Source: Planctomycetaceae bacterium
Lineage (GTDB): Bacteria; Planctomycetota; Planctomycetia; Planctomycetales; Planctomycetaceae
DNA: 64,000 nucleotides
Assembly (NCBI GenBank): GCA_029243145.1
Contig: JAQWSQ010000004.1
Coordinates: forward strand, 1 to 64,000
Direction: 5' to 3'
Made by a program: the position numbers and the translations under genes. The notes beneath the pieces were generated by a model. The model did not search any database. It worked only from the letters and a program-made list of their open reading frames with translations, and had not been told where the DNA came from. Of this stretch, positions 16,315 through 25,086 are shown piece after piece. Every line of letters starts with the position of its first letter. Positions within the stretch are counted from its first letter, which is position 1.

Positions 16315-17561
16315 GTGATTTCGGATCAGTCATTATCATTGGTGGTGGGGTCGTGGGGGCGTCTTGTGCCCATTATCTGCAACAGCGCGGTGCCCATGTC
16401 ACGATTGTCGAAAAGGAAACATTCGGGGCCGCTTGTTCGCACGGCAATTGTGGATTTGTGTGTCCTTCACATGTCTTGCCGCTTGCCGAACCGGGAGCGA
16501 TCCGCTCCACGATGAAAGCCATGCTGAGTCCCAAGTCTCCGTTTTCGATCAAGCCGCGTCTCGATGTGAAATTGTGGATGTGGTTGTTGAACTTCGCCCG
16601 GCATTGCAACGAACGCGACATGCTGGCCGGCGGCCATGCGTTACAAGCGTTGTTGATGTCGTCAATGGACGAATACGAACGGTTGGTGAGCGAGAAAGTG
16701 GTCGATTGCGAATGGCAGAAAAAGGGACTGCTCTACGTTTATAAAGACCAGCAAAAACTCGATGCTTACGAATCGACCAATCAACTGTTGAGTGAGACGT
16801 TCCACGAACCGGCGATCAAATATTCCGGGAAACAGCTAGAGGAACTTCATCCGGCTCTCAAGCCGGGCCAAGCAGGAGCTTGGTTTTACGAACACGACGC
16901 GCATCTGCGTCCCGGCAAATTAATGAGTTCCTGGAAAGACAAACTACTGACCAACGGCGCGACCATTAAAGAAGGTTGCGAGGTTCAGAGGATCGTTCAA
17001 AAGGACGGTCAGGCGGTTTCTTTGCAGACCAATCAGGGGGAACTGACGGCTGACAGGTTTGTTGTTGCCACGGGGGCATTAACGCCATTTCTGGAAAAGT
17101 TTCTTGGTTGCAAAATTCCGATTCAACCCGGTAAAGGCTATTCCCTCACGATGCCCAGGCCGGAACTCTGTCCGACTGTCCCGATGATTTTCCCGGAACG
17201 GCGCGTGGCCGTAACTCCGATGGAGAGTGGTTATCGCCTGGGATCGATTATGGAATTCGCCGGCTATGATGAATCGATTAAGCCGGAACGATTGAAACTT
17301 TTGCGTGATGGGGCCGATGCGTTTTTGAAAGATCCGTCCTGCGAGCCTGTCGAAGAAGAATGGTTCGGCTGGCGACCGATGACTTACGATAGTTTGCCCA
17401 TCATTGATCGCTCCCCGACTTTACAAAACGTCTGGATTGCCGCAGGGCATAATATGATCGGTCTGTCGATGTCGACGGGGACTGGCAAATTGATTGCAGA
17501 AATGATGGCTGACGAACAACCGCACATCGACCCCACACCGTTTCGAGTGACACGGTTTTGA
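16311..17561 (+). CDS. FAD-dependent D-amino-acid dehydrogenase, probable cis-4-hydroxy-D-proline dehydrogenase
   Basis: 416 residues of the DAO/DadA family. The N-terminal FAD-binding motif is IIGGGVVGASCAHYLQQRG and a terminal IVEKE acid closes the Rossmann fold. C-terminal marks are GWRPMTYDSLPIID and AAGHNMIGLSMSTGTG. In hydroxyproline catabolism this enzyme oxidises cis-4-hydroxy-D-proline to the pyrroline that the first gene of the operon deaminates; electrons probably go to the respiratory chain. Context decides the substrate, since the sequence alone fits several D-amino acids. Translation is coupled to the epimerase gene (ATGA overlap). The semialdehyde dehydrogenase for the last step is not nearby. 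Confidence 0.85.
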   Translation: MSDFGSVIIIGGGVVGASCAHYLQQRGAHVTIVEKETFGAACSHGNCGFVCPSHVLPLAEPGAIRSTMKAMLSPKSPFSIKPRLDVKLWMWLLNFARHCNERDMLAGGHALQALLMSSMDEYERLVSEKVVDCEWQKKGLLYVYKDQQKLDAYESTNQLLSETFHEPAIKYSGKQLEELHPALKPGQAGAWFYEHDAHLRPGKLMSSWKDKLLTNGATIKEGCEVQRIVQKDGQAVSLQTNQGELTADRFVVATGALTPFLEKFLGCKIPIQPGKGYSLTMPRPELCPTVPMIFPERRVAVTPMESGYRLGSIMEFAGYDESIKPERLKLLRDGADAFLKDPSCEPVEEEWFGWRPMTYDSLPIIDRSPTLQNVWIAAGHNMIGLSMSTGTGKLIAEMMADEQPHIDPTPFRVTRF

Positions 17562-17571
17562 GAGACCGCTC

Positions 17572-18594
17572 TTACTCGTTCTCGTCACGACGAATCGGCT
17601 GATCGAGATCGGTTTCAATCAGTTGTTCCGGCAATTGTGGAGTCGCTTGTTCGAAGCGTACTTCCCCGAAGGCCGTTCCTCCCGGTGTCATCAATCGCAG
17701 ATATAACAGCGGATCGATGTTATCGTTGATGGTGCGAAATGCTCCGTCTGCGAAAAGGACGTTCACGCCTTTTTCGTGCAATGATCCCGGCGATGGCCAA
17801 TGTTCCTCCTTCCCCTCGCGTGAACTGTTCATCGCATAAGGGCCGAGAGACTTCGTGCTGACATGGAACTGTTCGGGAGCGTCTCCCCAAGCGATTTGAT
17901 CGACACCCACCACAAATGCCAGATTGAATGTTTCCAGCGACATCCAGGTTTTTGCGTTTTGCGTCTCTGAAAGAAGAATGGTTTGGCTCAGCCCGTCGTA
18001 CGACTTGATTTCATTTTGAGTCCACGATGAGGGGACCGGTTCCGGCCGCCAGGCAACTCCCGAAGAACGGGTCAATAATTGTTCTTCATCGCTGACTTCT
18101 CCATCACCATTAAGATCGACGTTGACAGTATGGGGCTCGTCTTCGTAGACGAGACCTTCGTCATCGATACGAAATTTTCCCCAACCACCATTCAGAATGT
18201 AACAGCTTTTTCCCGGTGCATATTGTTGTCCGTTCGGACACAACAATTGAATTACGGTTATCGGTTCCAGCTCTGCCATCGGCTTCTCATCAAACTTGAT
18301 CAAAATTTGATCCGACACTTGCAACAAAGGCATGATGCCGGCGGTCCAGGGGAGATCATTGTTGGTCAGTGGAAGAAAGCGACCCGCGTGATCGTCGGCG
18401 TCTGACTTGATGGCGAACGCCAGATTACGGATGCGATTCTGACACGCCACCAATCGTTGCGATTCGCGAGATTGTTGAATATAGGGGACCAAGACCATAG
18501 CTAGAATGATCAAGCACACAAGTACCACGATGATCTCAATGATCGACAAGCCGCTTCTGTTCACAAACCGGATGTGTGATTGAGGGCAACGCAT
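17572..18594 (-). CDS. DUF1559 protein with prepilin-type N-terminus (H-X9-DG)
   Basis: 340 residues. A short basic leader ends in Gly, then the type IV prepilin signature G-LSIIEIIVV, with Glu at mature position 5 and a single hydrophobic helix (about 16-40). The C-terminal domain carries the H-X9-DG motif (HEKGVNVLFADG), which defines a very large planctomycete family. The products are thought to be surface or pseudopilus components processed by a prepilin peptidase; function unproven. A DLNGDGEVSDEE stretch looks like an EF-hand/dockerin-type calcium loop. Its ATG overlaps the stop of the upstream permease gene (TAATG), suggesting coupled translation. Confidence 0.9.
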   Translation of the reverse strand: MRCPQSHIRFVNRSGLSIIEIIVVLVCLIILAMVLVPYIQQSRESQRLVACQNRIRNLAFAIKSDADDHAGRFLPLTNNDLPWTAGIMPLLQVSDQILIKFDEKPMAELEPITVIQLLCPNGQQYAPGKSCYILNGGWGKFRIDDEGLVYEDEPHTVNVDLNGDGEVSDEEQLLTRSSGVAWRPEPVPSSWTQNEIKSYDGLSQTILLSETQNAKTWMSLETFNLAFVVGVDQIAWGDAPEQFHVSTKSLGPYAMNSSREGKEEHWPSPGSLHEKGVNVLFADGAFRTINDNIDPLLYLRLMTPGGTAFGEVRFEQATPQLPEQLIETDLDQPIRRDENE

Positions 18595-20321
18595 TATTGT
18601 CCCTCGTGATCGAGGTCGTCGTGGGAGCCGCTTTCAAGTTCGCCTGATTGGATCTCTTTGACTCGTTGTTTCCAGGCAATCACGAAAAAGACCAAACCGA
18701 ACAGAGCGTAACTGGCCGCAAGGCCGGTCGCTTTGAAAACGAGCACATCTTCGCCGGGCTTCTCTCCGCCAAACCATTCAAACCAGTGGAAGTAAAAATC
18801 GACCACGTTGCCGTAATAAATTTGATAAGCGTGCATTAACCCGAGATATGTCAACAACGCAGCAAGACCCGACCAGAATGCTGCCTGAAAATAGCGACGT
18901 TCGATCAATTCGGCTCCTATGGCGGCCAGTAAGAGACACGTGAAGATGTATCCTCGTTCGAGCACGATGAGCCCATGAATGAGAAAATCGTTCACACCCG
19001 CTGTGTAAATTGCCCCAGCGCCCGAGAGCATTTCTTGTAATGATGTTCCCTCAGCGGCAATGAACGCTCCATGTACGACGGTGAATCCCCAAGCGGCAAT
19101 CGCGGGAAATAACCCCATTGCGACGGCGGGAGCATGTGATTTGGGAGTCGTTTGGAACGCTTGAGCCGTGATGATTAGGCCGATCCACAAGATAATCGCC
19201 ATACCGGCATCGAGTGGAATGATGGTACTGATGAGAGTTAAGCATCCGGTAAAGGCGGCGGTCGCGATGACGATCCCGGTGAGTGCGGAATATTTCGATT
19301 TGGCTCCTAACTCTTTCCAGCCGGGATGACCAATATAGATCGTGGTCGGAAAACAACTCCCAAAGAGGGCTGCTGTGATTGTTCCTATTCCATTGGCTGC
19401 CAATGACATGCCGGTGTGATACTTGTCGCCAGCGGCTTCGGCCGATTCGATGTTTTGCAAACTGCCGAGCAGATTAAACAAGCCCATTGGAATAATGACG
19501 GTGAGGTATCCTTGCCAGGCCGTGGGAGTCGCGATCAATTCAAACAGTCCATCTCCTGCGTACTTGGGAAGATGAACTCCCAGAAACGCCGTGGAATGTT
19601 TCACAGCTTCGACGGACATCGAATGTTGCACAATTGATTCTGGCAGAAACATAGGACAGACCCACGCAATCAGAGTCCCGACAAGAACGGCCAGAAAACC
19701 GCCCGGCAAGCCAAACGGAAATTTGAATTTGGAGAAATAGGACAACAACAGAAATGCCAATGGTACGAGTGCCACGAGCGGGTTCGTAAACATCCGCAAG
19801 GCAAACGTCATCGCGATAAACCCAATGGCAATCCCGGCAAGAGTTGACAATAACGCCGCGCGAGGCGTTTTGACCCGGATGAATTCGGCAAAGAGCGATC
19901 CAAAGAATTCGATCAAGCCACTTCCGAGACAGGCAATCAGTCCGAGTTGCCAAGCAAAATGAGCGGCGTTTTCAGAATCGGCTCCCGCAGCGAGTTGAGC
20001 GTCGTAGGCAGGCTTCATCACGAAGAAGATGTAGATAATCAGCGAGGGGGTATTGATCCCATAGGGAAGGGCGGTGACATCGGTTCGGCTTTCTTTTTTG
20101 GCCAATCGGCTCGCTTGCCACGAATAGAACAAGTTGCCGATCAGGATGCTGAGAGCGGCTCCCGGAAGAATATAATCGAGCAATAGTTCCGAATCGGCAC
20201 CAATGCCGCAAAGTCCGCACATGCTGACGATCATCAACAGTTGAACGAGATTGTCGATCAACAAGCCGAAGAAACCGTCTAAGTCACCGCGGTCGATCGT
20301 GAAGAGAGATTTGGCATTCAT
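18594..20321 (-). CDS. NCS2-type (xanthine/uracil family) permease
   Basis: 575 residues, very hydrophobic, with roughly 12-14 membrane segments. [11 protein letters not shown] is the kind of conserved TM3-region motif seen in NCS2/AzgA-like transporters, and the repeated Gly-rich re-entrant pattern continues with [16 protein letters not shown]. The family moves nucleobases (or ascorbate, sulfate-like anions in distant members) with protons; substrate here is not determinable. The C-terminal 100 residues contain extra membrane segments and a charged tail. It is followed in a TAATG overlap by the DUF1559 gene, an odd pairing for a nucleobase transporter. Confidence 0.78.
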   Translation of the reverse strand: MNAKSLFTIDRGDLDGFFGLLIDNLVQLLMIVSMCGLCGIGADSELLLDYILPGAALSILIGNLFYSWQASRLAKKESRTDVTALPYGINTPSLIIYIFFVMKPAYDAQLAAGADSENAAHFAWQLGLIACLGSGLIEFFGSLFAEFIRVKTPRAALLSTLAGIAIGFIAMTFALRMFTNPLVALVPLAFLLLSYFSKFKFPFGLPGGFLAVLVGTLIAWVCPMFLPESIVQHSMSVEAVKHSTAFLGVHLPKYAGDGLFELIATPTAWQGYLTVIIPMGLFNLLGSLQNIESAEAAGDKYHTGMSLAANGIGTITAALFGSCFPTTIYIGHPGWKELGAKSKYSALTGIVIATAAFTGCLTLISTIIPLDAGMAIILWIGLIITAQAFQTTPKSHAPAVAMGLFPAIAAWGFTVVHGAFIAAEGTSLQEMLSGAGAIYTAGVNDFLIHGLIVLERGYIFTCLLLAAIGAELIERRYFQAAFWSGLAALLTYLGLMHAYQIYYGNVVDFYFHWFEWFGGEKPGEDVLVFKATGLAASYALFGLVFFVIAWKQRVKEIQSGELESGSHDDLDHEGQ

Positions 20322-20390
20322 AATTACAGCCTATCGATTGTAATCGGATTACGTCAATCGGAGAGAAAATGGATCCAGAGGAGAGAGTAT

Positions 20391-20480
20391 ATCAATCGCG
20401 CGTAAAAAGAGGCGTCCAGTGATTATTTCCGAACGCCTCTTATTCATATTCTGAATAAACATCATCAATCGCGCGTAAAA
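20391..20480. repeat. 17-bp direct repeat flanking the cysK terminator
   Basis: ATCAATCGCGCGTAAAA occurs at 20391-20407 and again at 20464-20480. The second copy includes the last codons and stop of cysK; the first overlaps the terminator's T-run side. The terminator hairpin is therefore bracketed by the two copies, with 56 bp between them. Confidence 0.85.
20404..20441 (-). terminator. Rho-independent terminator of cysK
   Basis: Minus strand: an AAGAGGCGTTC arm (20441-20431) pairs with GGACGCCTCTT (20417-20407) with one mismatch near the loop. A T5 run follows. It begins 23 bp past the cysK stop and is a textbook terminator. Confidence 0.88.
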
Positions 20481-21397
20481 TCGAACATCGGAGTCGACAG
20501 ATATCGTTCTCCCGAGTCGGGCAAAATCACGACAATCGTTTTTCCGGCGGCTTCCGGGCGGGCGGCAATTTTCAGAGCCGCGGCCATCGCGGCACCGCAA
20601 CTAATACCACAGATGATACCCTCTTCACGAGCGAGACGCGGAGCCATCTCAAAGGCTTCTTCGTCAGTCACCTGAACGACTTCATCGATGAGATCAGTAT
20701 CCAGAATGTCGGGGATGAAGCCGGCACCGATGCCTTGAATCTTATGCTTGCCGGGTCCACCACCTGAAAGAACGGGGGAATTGGTCGGCTCGACAGCGAC
20801 AATTTTTGCCGCCGATTTTTTTTCTTCCTTCAAGTAACGGCCGACTCCCGTGATTGTGCCACCCGTTCCCACACCGGATACGAAGTAATCGATGTTGCCA
20901 TCAGTATCTTCCCAGATTTCCGGACCGGTGGTTTTGAAGTGAATCGCCGGATTGGCAGGGTTCTGGAACTGTTGAGGCATGAAATAGTTGGGGTCTTCGG
21001 CGATCTCGGCGGCTTTGTTGATTGCGCCTTTCATGCCTTCGGCTCCGGGAGTCAGTATAAGGTTGGCACCGAATGCACGCAGCATCATGCGTCGTTCGAG
21101 CGACATACTATCGGGCATGGTGAGCGTCAAAGGATAGCCGCGAGCGGCACAAACAAACGCCAATGCGATTCCCGTGTTTCCGCTGGTCGGTTCGACTACC
21201 GACATGCCGGCTTTCAGCTTGCCCGATTTTTCCGCGTCCCAAATCATGGCAGCACCGATACGACACTTCACGCTGTATGCAGGATTACGGCCTTCAATTT
21301 TGGCAAGAACCGTGGCTTCTAACCCTTCGGTCACGCGATTGACTTTGACGAGAGGTGTCTTGCCGATGGCTTCTGAGTTGTCATTCAAAATGGGCAT
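20465..21397 (-). CDS. cysK: Cysteine synthase A (O-acetylserine sulfhydrylase)
   Basis: Makes L-cysteine from O-acetyl-L-serine and sulfide. It is a 310-residue fold-type II PLP enzyme of normal CysK length. The PLP lysine is Lys44 in AYSVKCRIG. The substrate loop is [11 protein letters not shown] (about 69-79), the phosphate-binding loop [10 protein letters not shown], and the C-terminal marks are [12 protein letters not shown]. Typical enzymes read NPxxSVKDR around the Lys; here Cys replaces Asp (SVKCR), a variant I have noted but which does not remove a catalytic residue. It is monocistronic: a strong terminator follows, and a 16-bp perfect palindrome lies upstream (21519-21534). Confidence 0.93.
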   Translation of the reverse strand: MPILNDNSEAIGKTPLVKVNRVTEGLEATVLAKIEGRNPAYSVKCRIGAAMIWDAEKSGKLKAGMSVVEPTSGNTGIALAFVCAARGYPLTLTMPDSMSLERRMMLRAFGANLILTPGAEGMKGAINKAAEIAEDPNYFMPQQFQNPANPAIHFKTTGPEIWEDTDGNIDYFVSGVGTGGTITGVGRYLKEEKKSAAKIVAVEPTNSPVLSGGGPGKHKIQGIGAGFIPDILDTDLIDEVVQVTDEEAFEMAPRLAREEGIICGISCGAAMAAALKIAARPEAAGKTIVVILPDSGERYLSTPMFDFTRD

Positions 21398-21518
21398 GTT
21401 GTTTCGATCCTTCGGGTGTGTGATTGTGTCATTGAATTCCCTGTAACTCTTGAAGTCACAAGAATATCGGCTCCCTCAAGTGCGATCATAGAGGGGATGA
21501 GAAGGTCATGCAATCCTT

Positions 21519-21534
21519 TTTTGATCGATCAAAA
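21519..21534. promoter_or_regulatory. Perfect 16-bp palindrome TTTTGATCGATCAAAA
   Basis: It lies 122 bp upstream of the cysK start and 30 bp past the stop of the zinc-ribbon gene, which runs in the same direction. It has no loop beyond TCGA and no clear T-run, so an operator bound by a dimeric regulator of cysK fits better than a terminator; both are possible. Confidence 0.5.
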
Positions 21535-21563
21535 GAAATCACTGTGTCCTTTCGGTCCTCGCG

Positions 21564-21773
21564 TTAATTTGTGAAGAAATCAAACACATTACCGAGGTCT
21601 GAAGTGTCGGTCTTATAGATCTCGGTGTAGGTACATTGAGTGCAGGTGACTGTGGTAAAACGTTTGTTCTGGACATCAAAGAGTTTCGCCAAGGTTCCTC
21701 CCGTGGCCTGAAACTGGTCAGTTTCAAAACGATCATGCTGGCACTTTGGGCATTCCCAGTTGGAATCTTGCAT
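21564..21773 (-). CDS. DUF2082-type nucleic-acid-binding zinc-ribbon protein
   Basis: A 69-residue protein with two zinc knuckles, CPKCQHD at the N-terminus and CTQCTYTE near residue 45. The connecting segment ATGGTLAKLFDVQNKRF and the tail SDLGNVFDFF are the hallmarks of this small family. It is predicted to bind nucleic acid; role unknown. The open frame extends upstream to 21974, but ATG 21773 with GGAG upstream gives the family-length protein. The longer frame would run antisense into the neighbouring DUF1549 gene. Confidence 0.82.
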   Translation of the reverse strand: MQDSNWECPKCQHDRFETDQFQATGGTLAKLFDVQNKRFTTVTCTQCTYTEIYKTDTSDLGNVFDFFTN

Positions 21774-21994
21774 AGGTACGGTCTCCTGGAGTGATAGGTC
21801 TAAAACATTGAACGTGACTCGGGTTGCTTCAGATCCTTGAAAACCCGGTGGAAGAGACCAGCTCTCGCATTTTCTCTTGTGCGAATACAACCTTGATCCG
21901 TTATGATGAACCAATGAGGAATTGTATAAAACGATTTCTTCCCCCACCTGAGAATCATACCTTGTTATCACCACTGAATTTTAAGAGGCCCAAG

Positions 21995-24900
21995 ATGCCC
22001 GCCGTTCGCATCCTGTTTCTGATTGTGTTGATCGTCTTTCCGATTGGTCTGTTCGCTGGAGAGATCGAATTCAATCGCGATATTCGACCGATCCTGTCTG
22101 ACAAATGTTTTGCCTGCCACGGACCGGATTCGAGTCATCGGGAAGCCGAACTTCGGCTGGATGAACGGGAGAATGCGCTTCAGGAGCGTGACGGGCATCG
22201 CGTCATCACTCCCGGCAAGCCAGGCATGAGCGAGTTGGTGGCCCGCATTTTATCGACTGATGAATTGACGGTGATGCCTCCGCCCGAACATGGGAAGCCA
22301 CTCACTCCCGAAGAAATCAAGACTCTCAAACAGTGGATTGCCGAGGGAGCCGAGTATCAGCAGCATTGGTCGTTCATCGCATCCACTCGACCTGAGCTTC
22401 CCACCGTGACGAATCAGTCCTGGGTCAAAACGCCTATAGACGCTTTTATTCTCCATCGATTGGAAGCCGAAGGGATTCAACCTTCTGCTCCCGCCAATCG
22501 TCAGACATTGTTACGTCGCCTGTCATTCGATCTGACCGGCTTGCCTCCGACTCCCGCACAAGTTGAGGCATTCACCAATGATCAATCCCCTGATGCCTAT
22601 GAAAAAATGGTCGACGAGTTGTTGGCTTCTCCCCATTACGGAGAACGCTTGGCGATCTATTGGCTCGATCTCGTTCGATACGCAGACACTCTCGGTTATC
22701 ACGGCGATCAAGTGCGCAGTGTTTCGCCGTATCGTGATTATGTGATCAACGCATTTAATGACAATAAGCCCTTCGATCAATTCACGATTGAAAATCTGGC
22801 AGGTGACTTGTTACCCGAAGCGAGTCTCGAACAAAAAGTGGCTTCGACATACAACCGGTTAAATCGCGCATCTGGAGAAGGAGGCGTCCAACCGAAAGAG
22901 TATCTTGCCAAGTATTCGGCAGATCGTGTGCGGACGACGGGAGCGGTCTGGTTAGGATCGACATTCGGGTGTGCGGAGTGTCACGACCATAAATTTGATC
23001 CGTTTACGACGAAAGATTTTTATAGTTTTGCCGCGTTCTTTGCAGACGTGAAAGAACAGGGAATTGTAAGTGGAGCGAAACACATCGCGCAATTGCCGGT
23101 CCCGACAGACGCACAAAGCAAAGAACTTAATGAACTCAGCATTCAACTGGCAGCCGTCCTGACGGAGTTTGATCGACACACTCCTGAACGAGATCAAGCA
23201 TTTGTGATTTGGAAACAAGAACTGGCCAATGCCGCAAATCAATGGGTTCCTGTGACTCCGACGCAAGCCGTTTCCACAGGTGGTGCAACGCTCACAGTTC
23301 AAGAAGGAGGGAGCGTGCTTGCCAGCGGTAAGAACCCCGACAAAGATCTCTACGAAATTGTAATACCGCTGACACTCAAAAAACTGTGCGGCTTGCGTCT
23401 GGAAATCTTGCCGCACGACTTACTTCCCGCGAAAGGACCGGGACGCGCCGGAAATGGAAATCTGGTTCTTCACAAGGTCGAGGCCACGTTGAATGGAAAG
23501 CCGGTCGAATGGAAAAGTGGAGTGGCGACACATTCGCAGGTCAATCATTCTGGTGAATATGTCGTGAGCGGTCACAAAAATGGTTGGGCCATCTTGCCGG
23601 AAACCGGGAAAGCTCACTCGTTATTATTGCAATTAAAAACACCGGTAGAAGTTTCGGAGGCCATCACATTAAAATTGCGAATGCACCAGAACCATGGTGG
23701 AGCGCATAGCTTGGGCCATTTCCGTTTTTACGTGACCGAGTCTGCCGAGCAAGCGTCTCCTCAATCACTGGCCAATGATCAATTGGTGGCCATCGTCAAA
23801 AAACCAGAACCTGAACGGTCCGATGCTGAGCAGCAAACATTATGGAATGAGTTTCGTAGTCGAACTCCGTTGTTGGCGGAAGTTCGCAAGCAACGTGACA
23901 TGCTACAGAATCGGAAGAAAGTGGTTGAGGCGGCGGTCGTCACAACACTCGCCACGGAAGCGACTCAGCCCCGCGAAATACGAGTTCTTCCACGGGGTAA
24001 CTGGATGGATGATTCGGGTCAGGTTGTGACGCCTCAATTTCCCGGATTTATGCCACCCGCTGATGTGAAGGATGATCGGCGATTGAATCGCCTCGATTTG
24101 GCCCGTTGGTTGATGAATGACGAAAACCCTCTGGTCGCGCGAACATTCGTGAACCGTTTGTGGATGCTCTATTTTGGTCACGGCATTTCGCGTTCTGTTG
24201 ATGACTTGGGCTCTCAAGGAAGTTGGCCCACACACCCTGAATTACTCGATTGGCTCGCGGTCGATTTTCGTGAGAACAATTGGGATATCAAACGAGTGAT
24301 CAAGATGATGGTGATGTCGAATACTTATCGGCAATCATCAAAACCTTCTTCCGAATTGAGAGCACGTGACCCTTATAACAAACTCTATGCTCGTCAAAGC
24401 CGTTGGCGTCTTGAAGCTGAAATGATTCGCGATAACGCCTTGGCCGTCAGTGGTCTGCTTGTGGATGAATTGGGAGGCAAAAGTGTGATGCCTTATCAAC
24501 CGGCCGGTTATTGGTCGCAACTGAACTTCCCTAAAAGATCGTATCAAGCCGATAAGGGAAACGCTCAGTATCGACGTGGTGTTTATACTCATTGGCAACG
24601 TACGTTCTTGCATCCCAGCTTACTGGCGTTTGATGCGCCGGCTCGCGAAGAGTGTACAGCACGCCGCGAACGATCTAACACGCCGATACAGGCTCTTGTG
24701 CTGTTGAACGATCCGACCTACGTCGAAGCGGCCCGCAAATTTGCTGAGCGAATTCTTAAAGTAGGTGGCAGTAATTTTGAATCGCGTCTCGAATTTGCTT
24801 GGCAATTAGCGCTCAGTCGAACTCCCACCAATGAAGAAAATCGACTGATGAAAGAAATCGTTGACTCTCACCGAGAGTTCTATTCGCAAGATGCCGCCGC

Positions 24901-25027
24901 TGCTGGGCAACTCTTGCGGTCAGGTATTGCACCTGTTGTAGCGGGAGTTGACAGAATCGAATTGGCAAGTTGGACGGCTGCCGCCCGGACCATTCTTAAC
25001 TTGCACGAAGCGATTACCCGTTATTAA
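21995..25027 (+). CDS. PSCyt1-DUF1549-DUF1553 cytochrome-type exported protein
   Basis: 1010 residues with a Sec signal peptide (about 1-21). The PSCyt1 domain has CFACH (38-42), a c-type haem motif. DUF1549/PSCyt2 follows (about 125-350; PIDAFILHRL, LTGLPPTP, then a second haem-type motif CAECHDHKFDPF). A beta-rich insert of about 150 residues comes next, then DUF1553/PSD1 (about 690-990; LARWLMNDENPLVARTFVNR, RRERSNTPIQAL). The frame opens at 21824, but ATG 21995 with AGAGG upstream starts the signal peptide. It is followed by a DUF1501 gene 59 bp later, the usual planctomycete pairing. Haem attachment is expected from the motifs; the reaction is unknown. Confidence 0.92.
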   Translation: MPAVRILFLIVLIVFPIGLFAGEIEFNRDIRPILSDKCFACHGPDSSHREAELRLDERENALQERDGHRVITPGKPGMSELVARILSTDELTVMPPPEHGKPLTPEEIKTLKQWIAEGAEYQQHWSFIASTRPELPTVTNQSWVKTPIDAFILHRLEAEGIQPSAPANRQTLLRRLSFDLTGLPPTPAQVEAFTNDQSPDAYEKMVDELLASPHYGERLAIYWLDLVRYADTLGYHGDQVRSVSPYRDYVINAFNDNKPFDQFTIENLAGDLLPEASLEQKVASTYNRLNRASGEGGVQPKEYLAKYSADRVRTTGAVWLGSTFGCAECHDHKFDPFTTKDFYSFAAFFADVKEQGIVSGAKHIAQLPVPTDAQSKELNELSIQLAAVLTEFDRHTPERDQAFVIWKQELANAANQWVPVTPTQAVSTGGATLTVQEGGSVLASGKNPDKDLYEIVIPLTLKKLCGLRLEILPHDLLPAKGPGRAGNGNLVLHKVEATLNGKPVEWKSGVATHSQVNHSGEYVVSGHKNGWAILPETGKAHSLLLQLKTPVEVSEAITLKLRMHQNHGGAHSLGHFRFYVTESAEQASPQSLANDQLVAIVKKPEPERSDAEQQTLWNEFRSRTPLLAEVRKQRDMLQNRKKVVEAAVVTTLATEATQPREIRVLPRGNWMDDSGQVVTPQFPGFMPPADVKDDRRLNRLDLARWLMNDENPLVARTFVNRLWMLYFGHGISRSVDDLGSQGSWPTHPELLDWLAVDFRENNWDIKRVIKMMVMSNTYRQSSKPSSELRARDPYNKLYARQSRWRLEAEMIRDNALAVSGLLVDELGGKSVMPYQPAGYWSQLNFPKRSYQADKGNAQYRRGVYTHWQRTFLHPSLLAFDAPAREECTARRERSNTPIQALVLLNDPTYVEAARKFAERILKVGGSNFESRLEFAWQLALSRTPTNEENRLMKEIVDSHREFYSQDAAAAGQLLRSGIAPVVAGVDRIELASWTAAARTILNLHEAITRY

Positions 25028-25086
25028 GAACTGAACAATGTTAGGCTCCACACAGCATACCAAACACATTTACTGAGTAAGCGATC

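Noticed and set aside
21774-21974. N-terminal extension of the zinc-ribbon gene
   Set aside because: The extra 67 residues do not match the small DUF2082 family, and the internal ATG has a better ribosome site.
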